This document shows, piece by piece, positions 52,853 to 63,007 of a DNA stretch of 64,000 nucleotides (position 1 is the stretch's first letter; each line of letters begins with the position of its first letter). This stretch comes from Veillonella nakazawae (lineage in GTDB: Bacteria; Bacillota; Negativicutes; Veillonellales; Veillonellaceae): positions 1,422,001-1,486,000 of the forward strand of contig NZ_AP022321.1 of assembly GCF_013393365.1 (NCBI RefSeq), in the 5' to 3' direction. A program made the translations under genes and the position numbers. The notes beneath the pieces are model-generated. The model was given only the letters and a program-made list of their open reading frames with translations. It did not search any database and was not told where the DNA came from.

Positions 52853-54409
52853 CTAAACGATTTTCGTCGTCCAATCCTCAATATTCCAAATATCCGTAAC
52901 CCAATCTTTATAAAATTCAGGTTCATGACTTACTAAAACGATAGTTCCTTTGAACTCACGCAAAGCACGACTCAATTCTTCTTTTGCATAAATGTCCAAG
53001 TGATTCGTTGGTTCGTCTAATACGAGTACATTGTACTTATTTTGCATCAGTTTACATAATCGAACCTTTGCATTCTCACCACCAGATAACACGCGCATTT
53101 GCGATGTAATATGCTCGTTAGTAAGGCCACAACGAGCAAGCGCTGCACGCACCTCTGCATTAGTCATTGCCGGATATTCATTCCAAATATAGTCTAGTGC
53201 AGTTTCAGAATTGGATGGTGTATCCTCTTGAGCGAAATAGCCTATTTGTAGGAATTCACCTTTTACCAACTCACCACTTACAGGCTTTAATAAACCTAAA
53301 ATTGTTTTCAACAATGTTGTTTTACCTAGACCATTAACGCCACGAATAGCGATTTTTTTATTTCTTTCAATTTGAAAATCCACTGGTCGAGTCAACGGTT
53401 CATCATAGCCTAATTCCAAACCAAAGGCCTCTACAATAAAACGACTTGGCGTACGGCCTTCTTTAAAACCAAAACTTGGTTTAATGTACACTTTTGGCTT
53501 TTCCAAAATTTCCATTTTCTCTAACCGTTTAGCTCGAGAATTTGCCATACCACGCGTTGCTACACGAGCCTTATTGCGTTGGATAAAGTCTTCCATGCGC
53601 TCAATTTCTTGTTGTTGACGCTCATACGCCTTAGCTGCTTGCGCTTTTTTCACTTCATAAGCCGCTTGGAACTGATGATAGTCGCCAGTATAACGCGTTA
53701 AAACTGCTTGCTCGATATGATAAATCACGTTGACTACGGAATTTAAAAACTCCATATCATGAGAAATCAAGATGAACGCATTTTCGTAGTTTTGTAAATA
53801 GTTTTGCAACCATTGGATATGCTCTACATCAAGATAATTTGTCGGTTCGTCCAAGAGCAAAATCGTTGGTTTTTCTAGTAAAAGTTTTGTAAGTAAAACC
53901 TTTGTACGCTGGCCACCGCTGAGCTCCGTAACATCTCGGTCAAGCCCAATATCCATAAGGCCCAAACCTGCAGCTGTACGCTCAATAACCGCATCAATTT
54001 CATAGAAGCCACGCTGCTCTAGAATTTCTTGCCACTCCCCTACTTGCTCGAGAAGCTTATTCATTTCATCTTCAGACACATCACCCATGCGATTGTACGC
54101 ATCGTTAATGTTTTGCTCCATTACAAACAAATCATCAAAAGCTCGTTGCAATACGTCGCGAATGGTCATGCCCTTTTCGAGGACCGCATGTTGATCCAAA
54201 TAACCTACAGTTACTTGGTTGGACCATTCAATTTTACCTTCATCAGGAGGTATTTTGCCTGTAATGATATTTAGGAATGTAGACTTGCCTTCACCATTAG
54301 CACCAATTAACCCTACATGTTCACCTTTCAACAAGCGGAATGATGCATCATCTAAAATTTGTCGCGCTCCAAAACCATGGGTTACATTTGAAACGGTTAA
54401 AACACTCAT
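52853..54409 (-). CDS. ABC-F family ATPase
   Basis: Soluble twin-ATPase of about 518 residues with no membrane domain. Walker A motifs are GANGEGKST and GVNGLGKTT; signatures are LSGGQRTK and LSGGENAK; the linker (about residues 240-310) is charged and helical. ABC-F proteins act on ribosomes as translation factors or antibiotic-protection proteins; this one resembles the YbiT/YkpA housekeeping type. The start is ATG 54409 with GGTGGAG. It lies 8 bases before folE and likely shares its transcript. Confidence 0.9.
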   Translation of the reverse strand: MSVLTVSNVTHGFGARQILDDASFRLLKGEHVGLIGANGEGKSTFLNIITGKIPPDEGKIEWSNQVTVGYLDQHAVLEKGMTIRDVLQRAFDDLFVMEQNINDAYNRMGDVSEDEMNKLLEQVGEWQEILEQRGFYEIDAVIERTAAGLGLMDIGLDRDVTELSGGQRTKVLLTKLLLEKPTILLLDEPTNYLDVEHIQWLQNYLQNYENAFILISHDMEFLNSVVNVIYHIEQAVLTRYTGDYHQFQAAYEVKKAQAAKAYERQQQEIERMEDFIQRNKARVATRGMANSRAKRLEKMEILEKPKVYIKPSFGFKEGRTPSRFIVEAFGLELGYDEPLTRPVDFQIERNKKIAIRGVNGLGKTTLLKTILGLLKPVSGELVKGEFLQIGYFAQEDTPSNSETALDYIWNEYPAMTNAEVRAALARCGLTNEHITSQMRVLSGGENAKVRLCKLMQNKYNVLVLDEPTNHLDIYAKEELSRALREFKGTIVLVSHEPEFYKDWVTDIWNIEDWTTKIV

Positions 54410-54429
54410 ATCTATCTCCACCGGAATAA

Positions 54430-54453
54430 AAGCCGTCTTGTTGAAGACGGCTT
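54430..54453 (-). terminator. Terminator after the M20 amidohydrolase gene
   Basis: AAGCCGTCTT and AAGACGGCTT form a 10-bp perfect stem around GTTG, with U-rich sequence on the minus strand. It ends about 20 bases before the ABC-F start, so the folate unit's promoter must be very near or readthrough occurs. Confidence 0.78.
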
Positions 54454-54520
54454 ATTTCATACTTACTTAAATATTATATCTATTGTACCTTTTTGACCTC
54501 TATATGTCAAAAATTGAACA

Positions 54521-55660
54521 TCACTTACCCACTGCATAACGCAAGGCTACTACAGCCATAATCTTAGCGCCCTTAATCGCTTGCTCCAATCCATAGTCGG
54601 AACCTGCTGCACAAGTGAACTCTGGTGTATGAGCCTCTAAACCTAACCCAATCTGCAAAGTAGGCTGTGCTGTTGGTACTTCATAAGATACATTTCCTAC
54701 ATCTGTACTACCATCAGCCTCATCATCAGGCAATATACGGGGCGTTTCACCAAATTCAGTCATCACATCGTTAAAGAGATCTAATAGCTGTTTATCTTGA
54801 CGCATATCCTTAAAGAGAGGCTCATAATGATGCATCTCAACACGGGCGCCATAAGATGCTCCGATCTCTTGAGCAGCCTCTTTGATAGCCGGCAAAATAA
54901 TACCTTCTAAATCGTCCACCGTACTACCGCGAACAGTCATGCGAATCGTAGCCTTAGGAGTTACTACATTTGGTGCTGTACCAGCTTCGGTAAAAATGGT
55001 CCCTACAATAGCCCCTTTAGGGAATGTTTTCTTTAACTCTTTTATTTTTTGATATAAATCTACAGCACAGTCTAAGGCATTAATACCAGAGTCAGTTAAT
55101 GATGCTATATGACAAGACCGTCCATGGAAGGTAATCTCTAGTGGATGCGTCGCTAATGATGTGCCCCCTACCTCATTTTCACCGCCTGGATGAATGATTA
55201 GTGCCGCCTCATAGCCCTTAAACAAACCAGCCTCAGCCATGTATACTTTACCACCAATAGTTTCCTCCGCAGGACAGCCAAAGAAGGTCGTTCCCCACGT
55301 TTCCGGTGCACTTTGACTGAAGGCAATAGCCGCCCCTAAACTCATCATAGCAATGAGATTATGTCCGCAACCATGACCGAGTTCTGGTAGTGCATCATAT
55401 TCACCTAAAAAGGCTATTTTATGCTGTGCAGTACCGTTATAGTCACCCCGTAACGCCGTTTGTAACTCTGGAAGATCAGTTAGCCCCACTTGAGATGTAA
55501 AATTATGATTTTCTAAGAATTGGTTAATTACCTTAACGGCTTTATGCTCGTCTAAGCCCAATTCTGGGTTATCGTGTAAATATAAGGAGATATCGCGCAA
55601 TTCCTCAGCCATACTATCTATGATGGCACAGGCACGAGCCTCTCGTTCTTGTAATGTCAT
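54521..55660 (-). CDS. M20-family amidohydrolase (AbgB/HipO-like)
   Basis: Cytoplasmic zinc amidohydrolase or carboxypeptidase of 379 residues. Metal ligands are visible in GHGCGHNLIAM, the Glu-Glu pair in CPAEETIGG, and EAHTPEF near the end; residues about 170-290 form the lid domain. Substrates in the family are N-acyl or peptide-linked amino acids (hippurate, aminobenzoyl-glutamate, dipeptides). It lies downstream of ldcA and opp, so a peptide-derived substrate fits, but p-aminobenzoyl-glutamate, next to folate genes, is another option. Confidence 0.88.
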   Translation of the reverse strand: MTLQEREARACAIIDSMAEELRDISLYLHDNPELGLDEHKAVKVINQFLENHNFTSQVGLTDLPELQTALRGDYNGTAQHKIAFLGEYDALPELGHGCGHNLIAMMSLGAAIAFSQSAPETWGTTFFGCPAEETIGGKVYMAEAGLFKGYEAALIIHPGGENEVGGTSLATHPLEITFHGRSCHIASLTDSGINALDCAVDLYQKIKELKKTFPKGAIVGTIFTEAGTAPNVVTPKATIRMTVRGSTVDDLEGIILPAIKEAAQEIGASYGARVEMHHYEPLFKDMRQDKQLLDLFNDVMTEFGETPRILPDDEADGSTDVGNVSYEVPTAQPTLQIGLGLEAHTPEFTCAAGSDYGLEQAIKGAKIMAVVALRYAVGK

Positions 55661-55723
55661 AACTTCCCTTTTTAACTTCTAATTTATACTGTTTATTATT
55701 TATTCTATCTAAGAAGAATGTGT

Positions 55724-56662
55724 CTATTTTGTATAGGGATGAACAATTATGGTATTTGAAATATACCTAAAGTTAATCATCGCTCCTAGTGGTAATGTTT
55801 GATGCGGCGTTCCATGACCTGTTGTGACATAGCATACAAAAGGATCCAACAATTCAGGGTCTCTATTTTCCTCCATGTAGCGTAACGCTTCATAGCCTAA
55901 ATCGTAATCACGCTCATCATCATCGCCTTCACAATCTGTAAAAGTACCAATCACTAAACCTTTAATACGACTCAATAAACCACTGAGACGAAATTGTTGC
56001 AACATACGATCTAGCTTATAAGGTGCCTCTCCTACATCTTCAATGAATAGTAATGTATCCTCCCAAGATGCAGCCTCTAAAAAATACGGTGTTCCCGACA
56101 ACATAGATAACATCGTCATATTACCACCTCGTAAAATCCCTTCTCCCAGCTCAGTACCAATGGCACCACGCGGCGGTTCAGGTAATGGTTCTATGACTTG
56201 TAATTTACCTTCTAAAGTATTAAATAAAGCATCAATATCTGCTTTGCGTTCAGGCTTAAAATCTACACCCATCGGCCCGTGATAGGTAATGAGTCGGCTA
56301 TATCGATTGATCCCCATGTGAAGTGCTGTACAATCACTATACCCAATAAAAGACTTTCGATGCTTACGGATTGCTGTATAATCTAATAAATCTAGATAAC
56401 GCATTGTTCCGTAACCACCGCGCAAGGCAAGTACCGCATCACAAGGTGCGGTTGTCATCATATATTGAAATTCTCGGGCTTGCTCCTCTGGTGTACCGCC
56501 ATACAAGCCTTTGCGATGTGCACTTTCACCAAAGAGTACTTTATATCCCCTTAGGTTACAAATTTCTTCTATTCTATGTAAATCTTCATCGCTTGCACTG
56601 GCAGGTGCCATAATACCTATGGTCATGCCCGGTGCTAAGCGCTTTGGTTCAATCCAGTTCAT
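55724..56662 (-). CDS. ldcA: LD-carboxypeptidase (peptidase S66)
   Basis: Cytoplasmic serine peptidase removing the terminal D-Ala from murein tetrapeptides, by family. 312 residues with the nucleophile in GYSDCTALHMG, the oxyanion region LALRGGYGTMRYLDLLD, a Glu in FIEDVGEAPYK and the His in VTTGHGTPHQTLPLG. There is no signal peptide. It lies just after the opp unit's terminator and before the M20 gene. The relative MccF, which detoxifies microcin C, is an alternative. Confidence 0.9.
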   Translation of the reverse strand: MNWIEPKRLAPGMTIGIMAPASASDEDLHRIEEICNLRGYKVLFGESAHRKGLYGGTPEEQAREFQYMMTTAPCDAVLALRGGYGTMRYLDLLDYTAIRKHRKSFIGYSDCTALHMGINRYSRLITYHGPMGVDFKPERKADIDALFNTLEGKLQVIEPLPEPPRGAIGTELGEGILRGGNMTMLSMLSGTPYFLEAASWEDTLLFIEDVGEAPYKLDRMLQQFRLSGLLSRIKGLVIGTFTDCEGDDDERDYDLGYEALRYMEENRDPELLDPFVCYVTTGHGTPHQTLPLGAMINFRYISNTIIVHPYTK

Positions 56663-56682
56663 ATGTCCTCATAAAATACAAC

Positions 56683-56709
56683 AAAAGACGTACACATAGT
56701 GTACGTCTT
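56683..56709 (-). terminator. Terminator of the opp operon
   Basis: An 11-bp perfect stem (AAGACGTACAC with GTGTACGTCTT) around ATA, with U runs on the minus strand, 10 bases after the oppA stop. Confidence 0.85.
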
Positions 56710-56718
56710 AAGTGTATC

Positions 56719-58320
56719 TTATTTGTATGCTTTTTTAAAGTCAACAAGGCCTAATGTAGTCCAGAAATAATTTTGAATACTTCCGTTTGTTACATATGGT
56801 TGCGTTGTGAAATACAATGGCATTACTAGAGCTTCATCAAAAATCATCTGTTCTGCTTTATGCATCAACGCATCCCGTTCAGCCCCATTTGGTGTCGTAC
56901 GAATACGAGCGATTAACTCGTTATAATCATCACTATGATACTGACTATCATTGTCTTCAGCAGAGAATACTTCTAAGAAGTTTTGTGGATCACTGTAATC
57001 CGCAACCCAAGAAGCACGAGCAACTTGATATTTACCAGCTTCGCGGTCGGCTAAGAATACCTTTGTCTCTTGATTTTGTAAGCGCACATCTGCACCAAAT
57101 GCATTGACCCAAGCATCTTGTACAGCTTCGGCAATCGCTTTATGTAATTCACTTGTATTATACAAAATCGTAATTGGAGGCAATGGATGATTTTTATCAT
57201 AGCCAGCTTTTTTCAAGATTTCTTTAGCTTGTTCTACATCTTCATAAACAAGATAGTTACCCGCTTCACGGAAATCTTCACGCCCATTACTTTCAAGCAT
57301 ACCGTAAGGAACAAAGGCATAGGCCGCCTCTTTACCACCGCGAACAATATTGTTAACGATGTTAGCACGGTTGATAACCATGGAGAAAGCTTTACGCACC
57401 TCAGGATCTGTGAAAGGATCTGCTTTCACATTGAATACGTAATAATAGTTACCAAGCATAGGTCCAATATGTAATAGACCTGCCTCTTCTAATCGTTTTT
57501 GGTCTGCTACAGGAGGCTCAACCGTCATATCTGCTTCGCCACCTTCAACCAATGTAAGGCGTGTGCTTTGGGATTCACTAATAGGCCAATTCATTTTCTC
57601 TGTTTTCACAGAATCTGCATCCCAATAGTTAGGATTCTTAATGAAATCCATTTCTCCATTATGCTTCCAGGATAGTAAGCGGTATGGACCATTAGATACA
57701 AATGTATCTGCATTGGCAGCCCAGTTTTCATTAGCATCTACATCTTTTTGGCTCACTGGATAATAGCTATGAGAAGCTAGTAATTTTAAGAAATACGCTG
57801 TTGGATTCTCTAAGGTAACTACTAATGTATTATCATCAGTGGCCTTAACGCCAACATCATCAGCTGAAGCGTCACCATTATTAAAGGCTTCACCATTTTC
57901 TAATACATATAACATATATGCATTGTCCGCATGGACTTCAGGGTCTAATACGCGTTTCCACGCGTATTCAAAGTCATGAGCCGTCAAAGGCTCTCCATTA
58001 GACCATTTCAAATCAGGTCGTAAATGGAAGGTATACTCGCGACCATCATCAGAAATATCCCAGCTTTTAGCTAGTGCTGCCTCTGGTTCACTTTCATCAT
58101 TTAAACGAACTAAACCGTCAAATAATTGAAGTTGAACTGTAGCCTCCGGAGAGGTAGTAGACTTTGCTGGATCCAATGTGGATGGTTCCTGCTCAATAAC
58201 ATATCGAATGGTATGCTCATCAATTGGTTGTTCCCCGCGAGGATAACCAAATACAAATAAGAGCACACTCACCCCAAGAGCAAGGACCATGAGTTTTAAC
58301 AAATTTCGTTTATCCATCAT
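56719..58320 (-). CDS. oppA: Oligopeptide ABC transporter substrate-binding protein
   Basis: Periplasmic peptide-binding protein, 533 residues. The N-terminus has a signal or anchor (LKLMVLALGVSVLLFVFGYP) with no lipobox Cys and no clear cleavage site, unlike monoderm OppA lipoproteins. Cluster C motifs are YVIEQEPSTLDPA, LFDGLVRLND and AKSWDISDDGREYTFHLRP. The start overlaps the upstream hydrolase stop (ATGA). Murein tripeptide uptake, as by MppA/OppA, is one possible role. Confidence 0.93.
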   Translation of the reverse strand: MMDKRNLLKLMVLALGVSVLLFVFGYPRGEQPIDEHTIRYVIEQEPSTLDPAKSTTSPEATVQLQLFDGLVRLNDESEPEAALAKSWDISDDGREYTFHLRPDLKWSNGEPLTAHDFEYAWKRVLDPEVHADNAYMLYVLENGEAFNNGDASADDVGVKATDDNTLVVTLENPTAYFLKLLASHSYYPVSQKDVDANENWAANADTFVSNGPYRLLSWKHNGEMDFIKNPNYWDADSVKTEKMNWPISESQSTRLTLVEGGEADMTVEPPVADQKRLEEAGLLHIGPMLGNYYYVFNVKADPFTDPEVRKAFSMVINRANIVNNIVRGGKEAAYAFVPYGMLESNGREDFREAGNYLVYEDVEQAKEILKKAGYDKNHPLPPITILYNTSELHKAIAEAVQDAWVNAFGADVRLQNQETKVFLADREAGKYQVARASWVADYSDPQNFLEVFSAEDNDSQYHSDDYNELIARIRTTPNGAERDALMHKAEQMIFDEALVMPLYFTTQPYVTNGSIQNYFWTTLGLVDFKKAYK

Positions 58321-59135
58321 GGCAATGCTTCCTCTACAAATTCTTTCATGATACGCCCTACTCGAGCGCCTAACTCTTTACCTCGGTCATTATCGATATC
58401 GCTCATCAAGAGGATAAAGCAGAAATGACCTCTAAATGTTTCTAAAACGCCCCCATCATGCTCTACGCGGTCAAGGGATCCTGTTTTATGGTGAAAGCGT
58501 GTATCTTCGCCCCAATAAAATGGCAAGATATCACGGAATTGTTGGCGACCTAAAATATTCCACATTTCTCGACCATAAGCATCTCTATCACGACATTCAA
58601 AAATGTGTTTATACAAACGAGCCAAAGACAATGCAGTCAAATGGTTATCACGGCCTTCTGCTAGAGCATCAAAGTCCATCATCATACGATTGAGTTCAAT
58701 TTCATCTACACCAAGCTGTTCTGCACGGGCATTGATATTTTCCATCCCTAGAACTGTAATGAGCAAATTTGTCGCCATATTGTCGCTAAGAACCATCATA
58801 AGACGACATAACTCAAGATACGTAAAGCTATGCTTTGCTACTAGCTCTTGTAATGCACCACCACCTTCAACACGTGGTGTTCTAGATAGAGGTACTGTAT
58901 CATTAAGGTCTAACTGTTCAGTACGAGCTAAATGGAACACATATTCCATGATAAGTACCTTAATCAAACTTGCACTAGAATGTACCGTAGCTTCCCCTTT
59001 AGAAGCAATAATAGTCGGCTCCTCTTCATCGTCAAATTGTAGTACTGCATAGGATATATTCCCTTTTGGTGCTAATTCTTTGATAACTGTATCGAGTTGA
59101 TGTTCCAAGGACTTGCCAACAAGTAACTTTTCCAT
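58317..59135 (-). CDS. Class A beta-lactamase-fold serine hydrolase without signal peptide
   Basis: 272 residues with the three active-site motifs of class A enzymes: SLIK (Ser 56 to Lys 59), SDN (117-119) and KTG (217-219). A Glu lies near residue 160 (MDFDALAEGRDN) where the omega-loop acid is expected. There is no signal sequence, so it is probably cytoplasmic. It sits between oppF and oppA with a stop-start overlap, which suggests it acts on imported peptides and does not protect against beta-lactams. True substrate is unknown. Confidence 0.85.
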   Translation of the reverse strand: MEKLLVGKSLEHQLDTVIKELAPKGNISYAVLQFDDEEEPTIIASKGEATVHSSASLIKVLIMEYVFHLARTEQLDLNDTVPLSRTPRVEGGGALQELVAKHSFTYLELCRLMMVLSDNMATNLLITVLGMENINARAEQLGVDEIELNRMMMDFDALAEGRDNHLTALSLARLYKHIFECRDRDAYGREMWNILGRQQFRDILPFYWGEDTRFHHKTGSLDRVEHDGGVLETFRGHFCFILLMSDIDNDRGKELGARVGRIMKEFVEEALP

Positions 59136-59147
59136 ACTATTCTCCCA

Positions 59148-60095
59148 TTATATGTGCCAGCATGCGATGCGGCGATCTGCCCAATCACGAAGAGGTGGAC
59201 GTTCTGCAAAGCAACGACCTTCTGCCTCTGGGCATCGACCACTAAACAAACAACCTTTTGGTGGATTTAGTGGATTTGGTGGGTCCCCTTTAAGCGGTGC
59301 TCCAATGGGAGCATGCGGTATAACTGGACCGTTTAAAGCGGTCAAAGCACGAGTATACGGATGTTGTGGGAATTCATATAAATCCAACGCTGGACCTTCT
59401 TCCATAACAGCTCCTAAATACATAACTACCATGCGATGACTGATGTAGCGCACCATATTTAAATCATGAGAAATAAAGAGGTACGAAATACCATGTTGTT
59501 CTTGTAATCTCTCAAGCAATGTCATAATTTGTACTTGAATGGATACATCTAGTGCTGAAATCGGCTCATCACAGATGATACACTGTGGCTGCATAATGAG
59601 AGCCCGTGCAATACCGATACGTTGACGTTGGCCACCTGACAATTCATGAGCATAACGCTCACCAAAGGACATGTTCAAACCAACTTGATCAAGCACTTCT
59701 TTTACACGAATAACACGATCGCGAGGTGTATATTTTGGATCTAGCTCCAATGGTTCCTCTAGAATCGCATTAACGGTAAGACGTGGATTAAGAGATGCAT
59801 AAGGGTTTTGGAATACCATTTGCATCACCGGATGAACAGCTTTTCGATCCACATACGGATCAATGTGACGACCGTTCATATAAATAGAACCTGATGTAGC
59901 TTGATGTAAGCCCATCAAAGTGTAGCCAAATGTGGATTTACCACACCCAGACTCACCTACGATACCAAGGGTTTCCCCTGGTGATTGATATAGGCTCACG
60001 CCTTGTACAGCATGTACCGTGTGTTTTGGCTTAAATAAGCCTCCTGACAGAGTGAACTCTTTAACGAGATTGTCAGTTTCCCATACGTAACTCAT
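59148..60095 (-). CDS. oppF: Oligopeptide ABC transporter ATP-binding protein
   Basis: 315 residues with Walker A (GESGCGKST), signature LSGGQRQR, Walker B (CIICDEPISALD) and the C-terminal oligopeptide domain with GCLFSGRCPEAEGRC. The Cys-rich tail is known in the family to bind an iron-sulfur cluster in some members. The start overlaps the oppD stop by one base. Confidence 0.96.
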   Translation of the reverse strand: MSYVWETDNLVKEFTLSGGLFKPKHTVHAVQGVSLYQSPGETLGIVGESGCGKSTFGYTLMGLHQATSGSIYMNGRHIDPYVDRKAVHPVMQMVFQNPYASLNPRLTVNAILEEPLELDPKYTPRDRVIRVKEVLDQVGLNMSFGERYAHELSGGQRQRIGIARALIMQPQCIICDEPISALDVSIQVQIMTLLERLQEQHGISYLFISHDLNMVRYISHRMVVMYLGAVMEEGPALDLYEFPQHPYTRALTALNGPVIPHAPIGAPLKGDPPNPLNPPKGCLFSGRCPEAEGRCFAERPPLRDWADRRIACWHI

Positions 60096-61075
60096 TAAAG
60101 TCCCTCCAACTTAGCTAACCAACATGTAAATTGATGATTTTCACCAACATTTGTAACCATAGGAATCCGATTACCACAGATACGCATAGCCCACTTGCAC
60201 CGTGGATTAAATGCACAACCTCGCGGTAAATCAAATAAATCTGGCGGTTGACCTTCAACGGCTTTTAACTCACCATGCCATTTACCTTGTGGCAGAGCGA
60301 GCAATAACCCTAATGTGTACGGATGGCGAGGTTCATTAAATATGCCCTCCACTGTAGCAGATTCAACACATTTACCAGCATACATAACCATAACGCGATC
60401 GCAAATTTGAGCGATAACGCGTAAGTTGTGAGAAATAAAGATAATCCCAATACCAGCCTCTACGGCTAATGTTTGCATAAGGCGTAAAATTTGTGCCTCT
60501 GTAGTAATATCAAGTGCTGTTGTAGGCTCATCACAAATTAAAATCTTTGGACGACCTGCTACAGCCATGGCGATACAAACGCGTTGGCGCATACCACCAC
60601 TTAACTCGTGAGGATATTGAGACAATCGTCTTTCCGGTGTAGAAAGGCCCATCTTCTTTAACAAGTCGATGGCGATAGCTCGTTCGTCATAATCCTCACC
60701 ATATGCATTAGTACGATGGATAACCTCATACAGTTGCTCCCCAATCGTCATGATTGGATTCAAAGATGTCATAGGATCTTGGAATACCATAGCAACAGTA
60801 GTACCGCGCAATTCATTCCAGTCATCTTCAGTGAATTCAAGGCAATCACTGCCATCAATCATAAATGTATCGGCTTTGATTTTTGTTTTACCATATGGTA
60901 GTAATCCCATTAATGAATTAACTAGCACTGATTTACCACAGCCGGATTCACCAACAACACCTAAAATCTCACCTGGTTGTAAGGAGATATCTTGATTGCG
61001 AATAACCCGTAAGGGGCCTTGGAAGGTATCAATGGTAATGGACACATTGCGCACATCAACAATTGCGTTATTCAT
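60095..61075 (-). CDS. oppD: Oligopeptide ABC transporter ATP-binding protein
   Basis: 326 residues with [17 protein letters not shown], Walker B ([12 protein letters not shown]) and the Cys-containing end [15 protein letters not shown]. It partners OppF. The start shares one base with the oppC stop (TAATG). Confidence 0.96.
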   Translation of the reverse strand: MNNAIVDVRNVSITIDTFQGPLRVIRNQDISLQPGEILGVVGESGCGKSVLVNSLMGLLPYGKTKIKADTFMIDGSDCLEFTEDDWNELRGTTVAMVFQDPMTSLNPIMTIGEQLYEVIHRTNAYGEDYDERAIAIDLLKKMGLSTPERRLSQYPHELSGGMRQRVCIAMAVAGRPKILICDEPTTALDITTEAQILRLMQTLAVEAGIGIIFISHNLRVIAQICDRVMVMYAGKCVESATVEGIFNEPRHPYTLGLLLALPQGKWHGELKAVEGQPPDLFDLPRGCAFNPRCKWAMRICGNRIPMVTNVGENHQFTCWLAKLEGL

Positions 61076-61974
61076 TATCTATCTCCTTCCTTAGGGTCTA
61101 ACACATTACGTAAGCCATCGCCAAGGAATGCGAAACCAAGCATGGTAACACTAATGGCAACAGCAGGAAAAATCAATTGGAACGGATAAGAGCGCATGCT
61201 ACTAATCCCTTCAGAAGCTAATACGCCCCAGCTCGCCATAGGTGCATTTACACCTAAGCCGATAAAACTAAGGAATGCTTCTGTAAAAATAGCCTCTGGG
61301 ATGGCCAATGTCAAAGTAATAATGATTGGACCTACACAGTTTGGCAAAATATGACGCAATAAAATGCGATATTTTGGAATGCCCATCGCTTCAGCAGCAA
61401 TGATATATTCTTCGTTTTTAACTTTCAAAATTTGACTACGTACGATACGGGCCATATTCAGCCAGTACGCAATGCCCAATGCTACGAAAATAGATGTTAA
61501 GCCAGGGCCAAGTACAACCATCAACAAAATTACATACAGTAAAAGTGGAATACCATACAATACATCTACCAGCCCCATCATGATGCGGTCAACCTTACCA
61601 CCAAGGTAACCTGCAATACCGCCATAGGTAACGCCGATAACAAGATTGATAAATGCCGCTACAAAACCGATGGTTAAGGAAATACGAGCACCGTACATAA
61701 CGCGAGTGTAAATGTCACGACCTAATGTATCGGTACCAAACCAATGACTAAAGCTTGGGCTTTGGTTCGCATCGATTAAGGATTGGTCCGCATAGGTATA
61801 CGGCGAAATTAGGGGGCCTAAAATAGCCAACACAATCATCACCAAAATGATGGTTGCCCCTACTACGGCCAAGCGATTTACCTTAAATCTCGCCCATTTA
61901 CTAGGACGTTTTATAAAGCTTGTAATTTCTTCTTGAGGGGTTCGCTCAATAGGTAAAAAATCTTCCTTATTCAT
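61075..61974 (-). CDS. oppC: Oligopeptide ABC transporter permease
   Basis: About 299 residues: a cytoplasmic N-terminus, six membrane helices, and the EAA loop (YIIAAEAMGIPKYRILLRHI). I take ATG 61974, preceded by GGAGGGG; the frame is open 11 codons further without a site. It overlaps the oppB end by 8 bases. Confidence 0.95.
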   Translation of the reverse strand: MNKEDFLPIERTPQEEITSFIKRPSKWARFKVNRLAVVGATIILVMIVLAILGPLISPYTYADQSLIDANQSPSFSHWFGTDTLGRDIYTRVMYGARISLTIGFVAAFINLVIGVTYGGIAGYLGGKVDRIMMGLVDVLYGIPLLLYVILLMVVLGPGLTSIFVALGIAYWLNMARIVRSQILKVKNEEYIIAAEAMGIPKYRILLRHILPNCVGPIIITLTLAIPEAIFTEAFLSFIGLGVNAPMASWGVLASEGISSMRSYPFQLIFPAVAISVTMLGFAFLGDGLRNVLDPKEGDR

Positions 61975-62899
61975 CTGTCCCCTCCTCTGTCGTAACACGT
62001 GGATCAATTAATGGATAAATCATATCCACCAAGATATTAAGAAATACTACAAGTGCACTATAGAAAATCGTAATGCCAAGAATAACGGTATAATCACGGT
62101 TATAAATAGATGTTACGAAATACTGTCCAAGGCCTGGAATAGCAAAAATCGTTTCTACGATAAAGCTACCTGTCAAAAGGCTGGCAGCCAATGGGCCCAA
62201 ATAGGTAATAACTGGCAAAATAGCATTCCCTAACGCATGACGTGTCAAAATAGTCCAAGAACTCAAGCCTTTGGCGCGAGCTGTACGGATGTATTCTTGT
62301 TGGTACACATCAAGCAACCCACTGCGTGTTAAGCGTGCAATAAATGCCATCGGTTGTGCAGCTAACGTTAATACTGGTAGCACCATATAAGATGGACCAC
62401 GCCATAAGGCCACTGGGAACCAGCCTAGTTCAAAGCCCACCACATATACAAGAACGGCACCAATAATAAAGGTAGGCACAGAAATACCAATTGTAGATAA
62501 TATAGTTACCGCATAATCAACAATACCATTAGGGCGCATAGCACTAATAGCACCTGCTGCAATGCCACCTACTACAGCCACCATTAATGATAATAAGCCG
62601 AGCTGTGCAGAAATTGGGAATGCATCGCTGATAATATCGTTTACACTACGGCCTTCATACTTGTATGATGGTCCCAAATCACCAGTAATAACACCACCTA
62701 AATAATCACCATACTGCTTCCACACAGGATCATCAAGATGATACTTTGCTTCAATACTTGCTTTCACCTGAGGTGGTAATTTCTTCTCAGTTGTAAAAGG
62801 TCCCCCCGGAATTGCATGCATTAATGCAAATGTTACGGTAATGATGACCCATAAGATTATGATTGCGCCACCTAGGCGTCGAAACACATACCTTGTCAT
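61967..62899 (-). CDS. oppB: Oligopeptide ABC transporter permease
   Basis: About 310 residues, six membrane helices and the EAA-loop (YIRTARAKGLSSWTILTRHA). The start is ATG 62899, nine bases after GGAGGA; an upstream GTG lies too near the site. It is first in oppB-C-D-F-hydrolase-oppA under a good promoter, divergent from pdxY. Confidence 0.95.
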   Translation of the reverse strand: MTRYVFRRLGGAIIILWVIITVTFALMHAIPGGPFTTEKKLPPQVKASIEAKYHLDDPVWKQYGDYLGGVITGDLGPSYKYEGRSVNDIISDAFPISAQLGLLSLMVAVVGGIAAGAISAMRPNGIVDYAVTILSTIGISVPTFIIGAVLVYVVGFELGWFPVALWRGPSYMVLPVLTLAAQPMAFIARLTRSGLLDVYQQEYIRTARAKGLSSWTILTRHALGNAILPVITYLGPLAASLLTGSFIVETIFAIPGLGQYFVTSIYNRDYTVILGITIFYSALVVFLNILVDMIYPLIDPRVTTEEGTDE

Positions 62900-62933
62900 T
62901 GTCACTATCCTCCATAAAAAGTCTATCTGTTTT

Positions 62934-62962
62934 ATTATACTACATTATGAAGTTAATTTCAT
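62934..62962 (-). promoter_or_regulatory. Predicted opp promoter
   Basis: ATGAAA (62957-62962) and consensus TATAAT (62934-62939) on the minus strand are 17 bases apart, 35 bases before the oppB start. Confidence 0.6.
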
Positions 62963-62978
62963 GAATTACATCATTACA

Positions 62979-63007
62979 TTTACAGAAAGCCCTACATAAC
63001 GTACAAT
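62979..63007 (+). promoter_or_regulatory. Predicted pdxY promoter
   Basis: TTTACA (62979-62984) and TACAAT (63002-63007) are 17 bases apart, each 5/6 to consensus. The start site would fall about 20 bases before the pdxY start codon. Confidence 0.6.

Noticed and set aside
56719-58320. OppA as a lipoprotein
   Set aside because: No Cys follows the hydrophobic N-terminal segment, so no lipobox is present.
58317-59135. A beta-lactam resistance gene
   Set aside because: Active-site motifs fit, but it lacks an export signal and is embedded in a peptide transport operon, so a resistance role is not supported.
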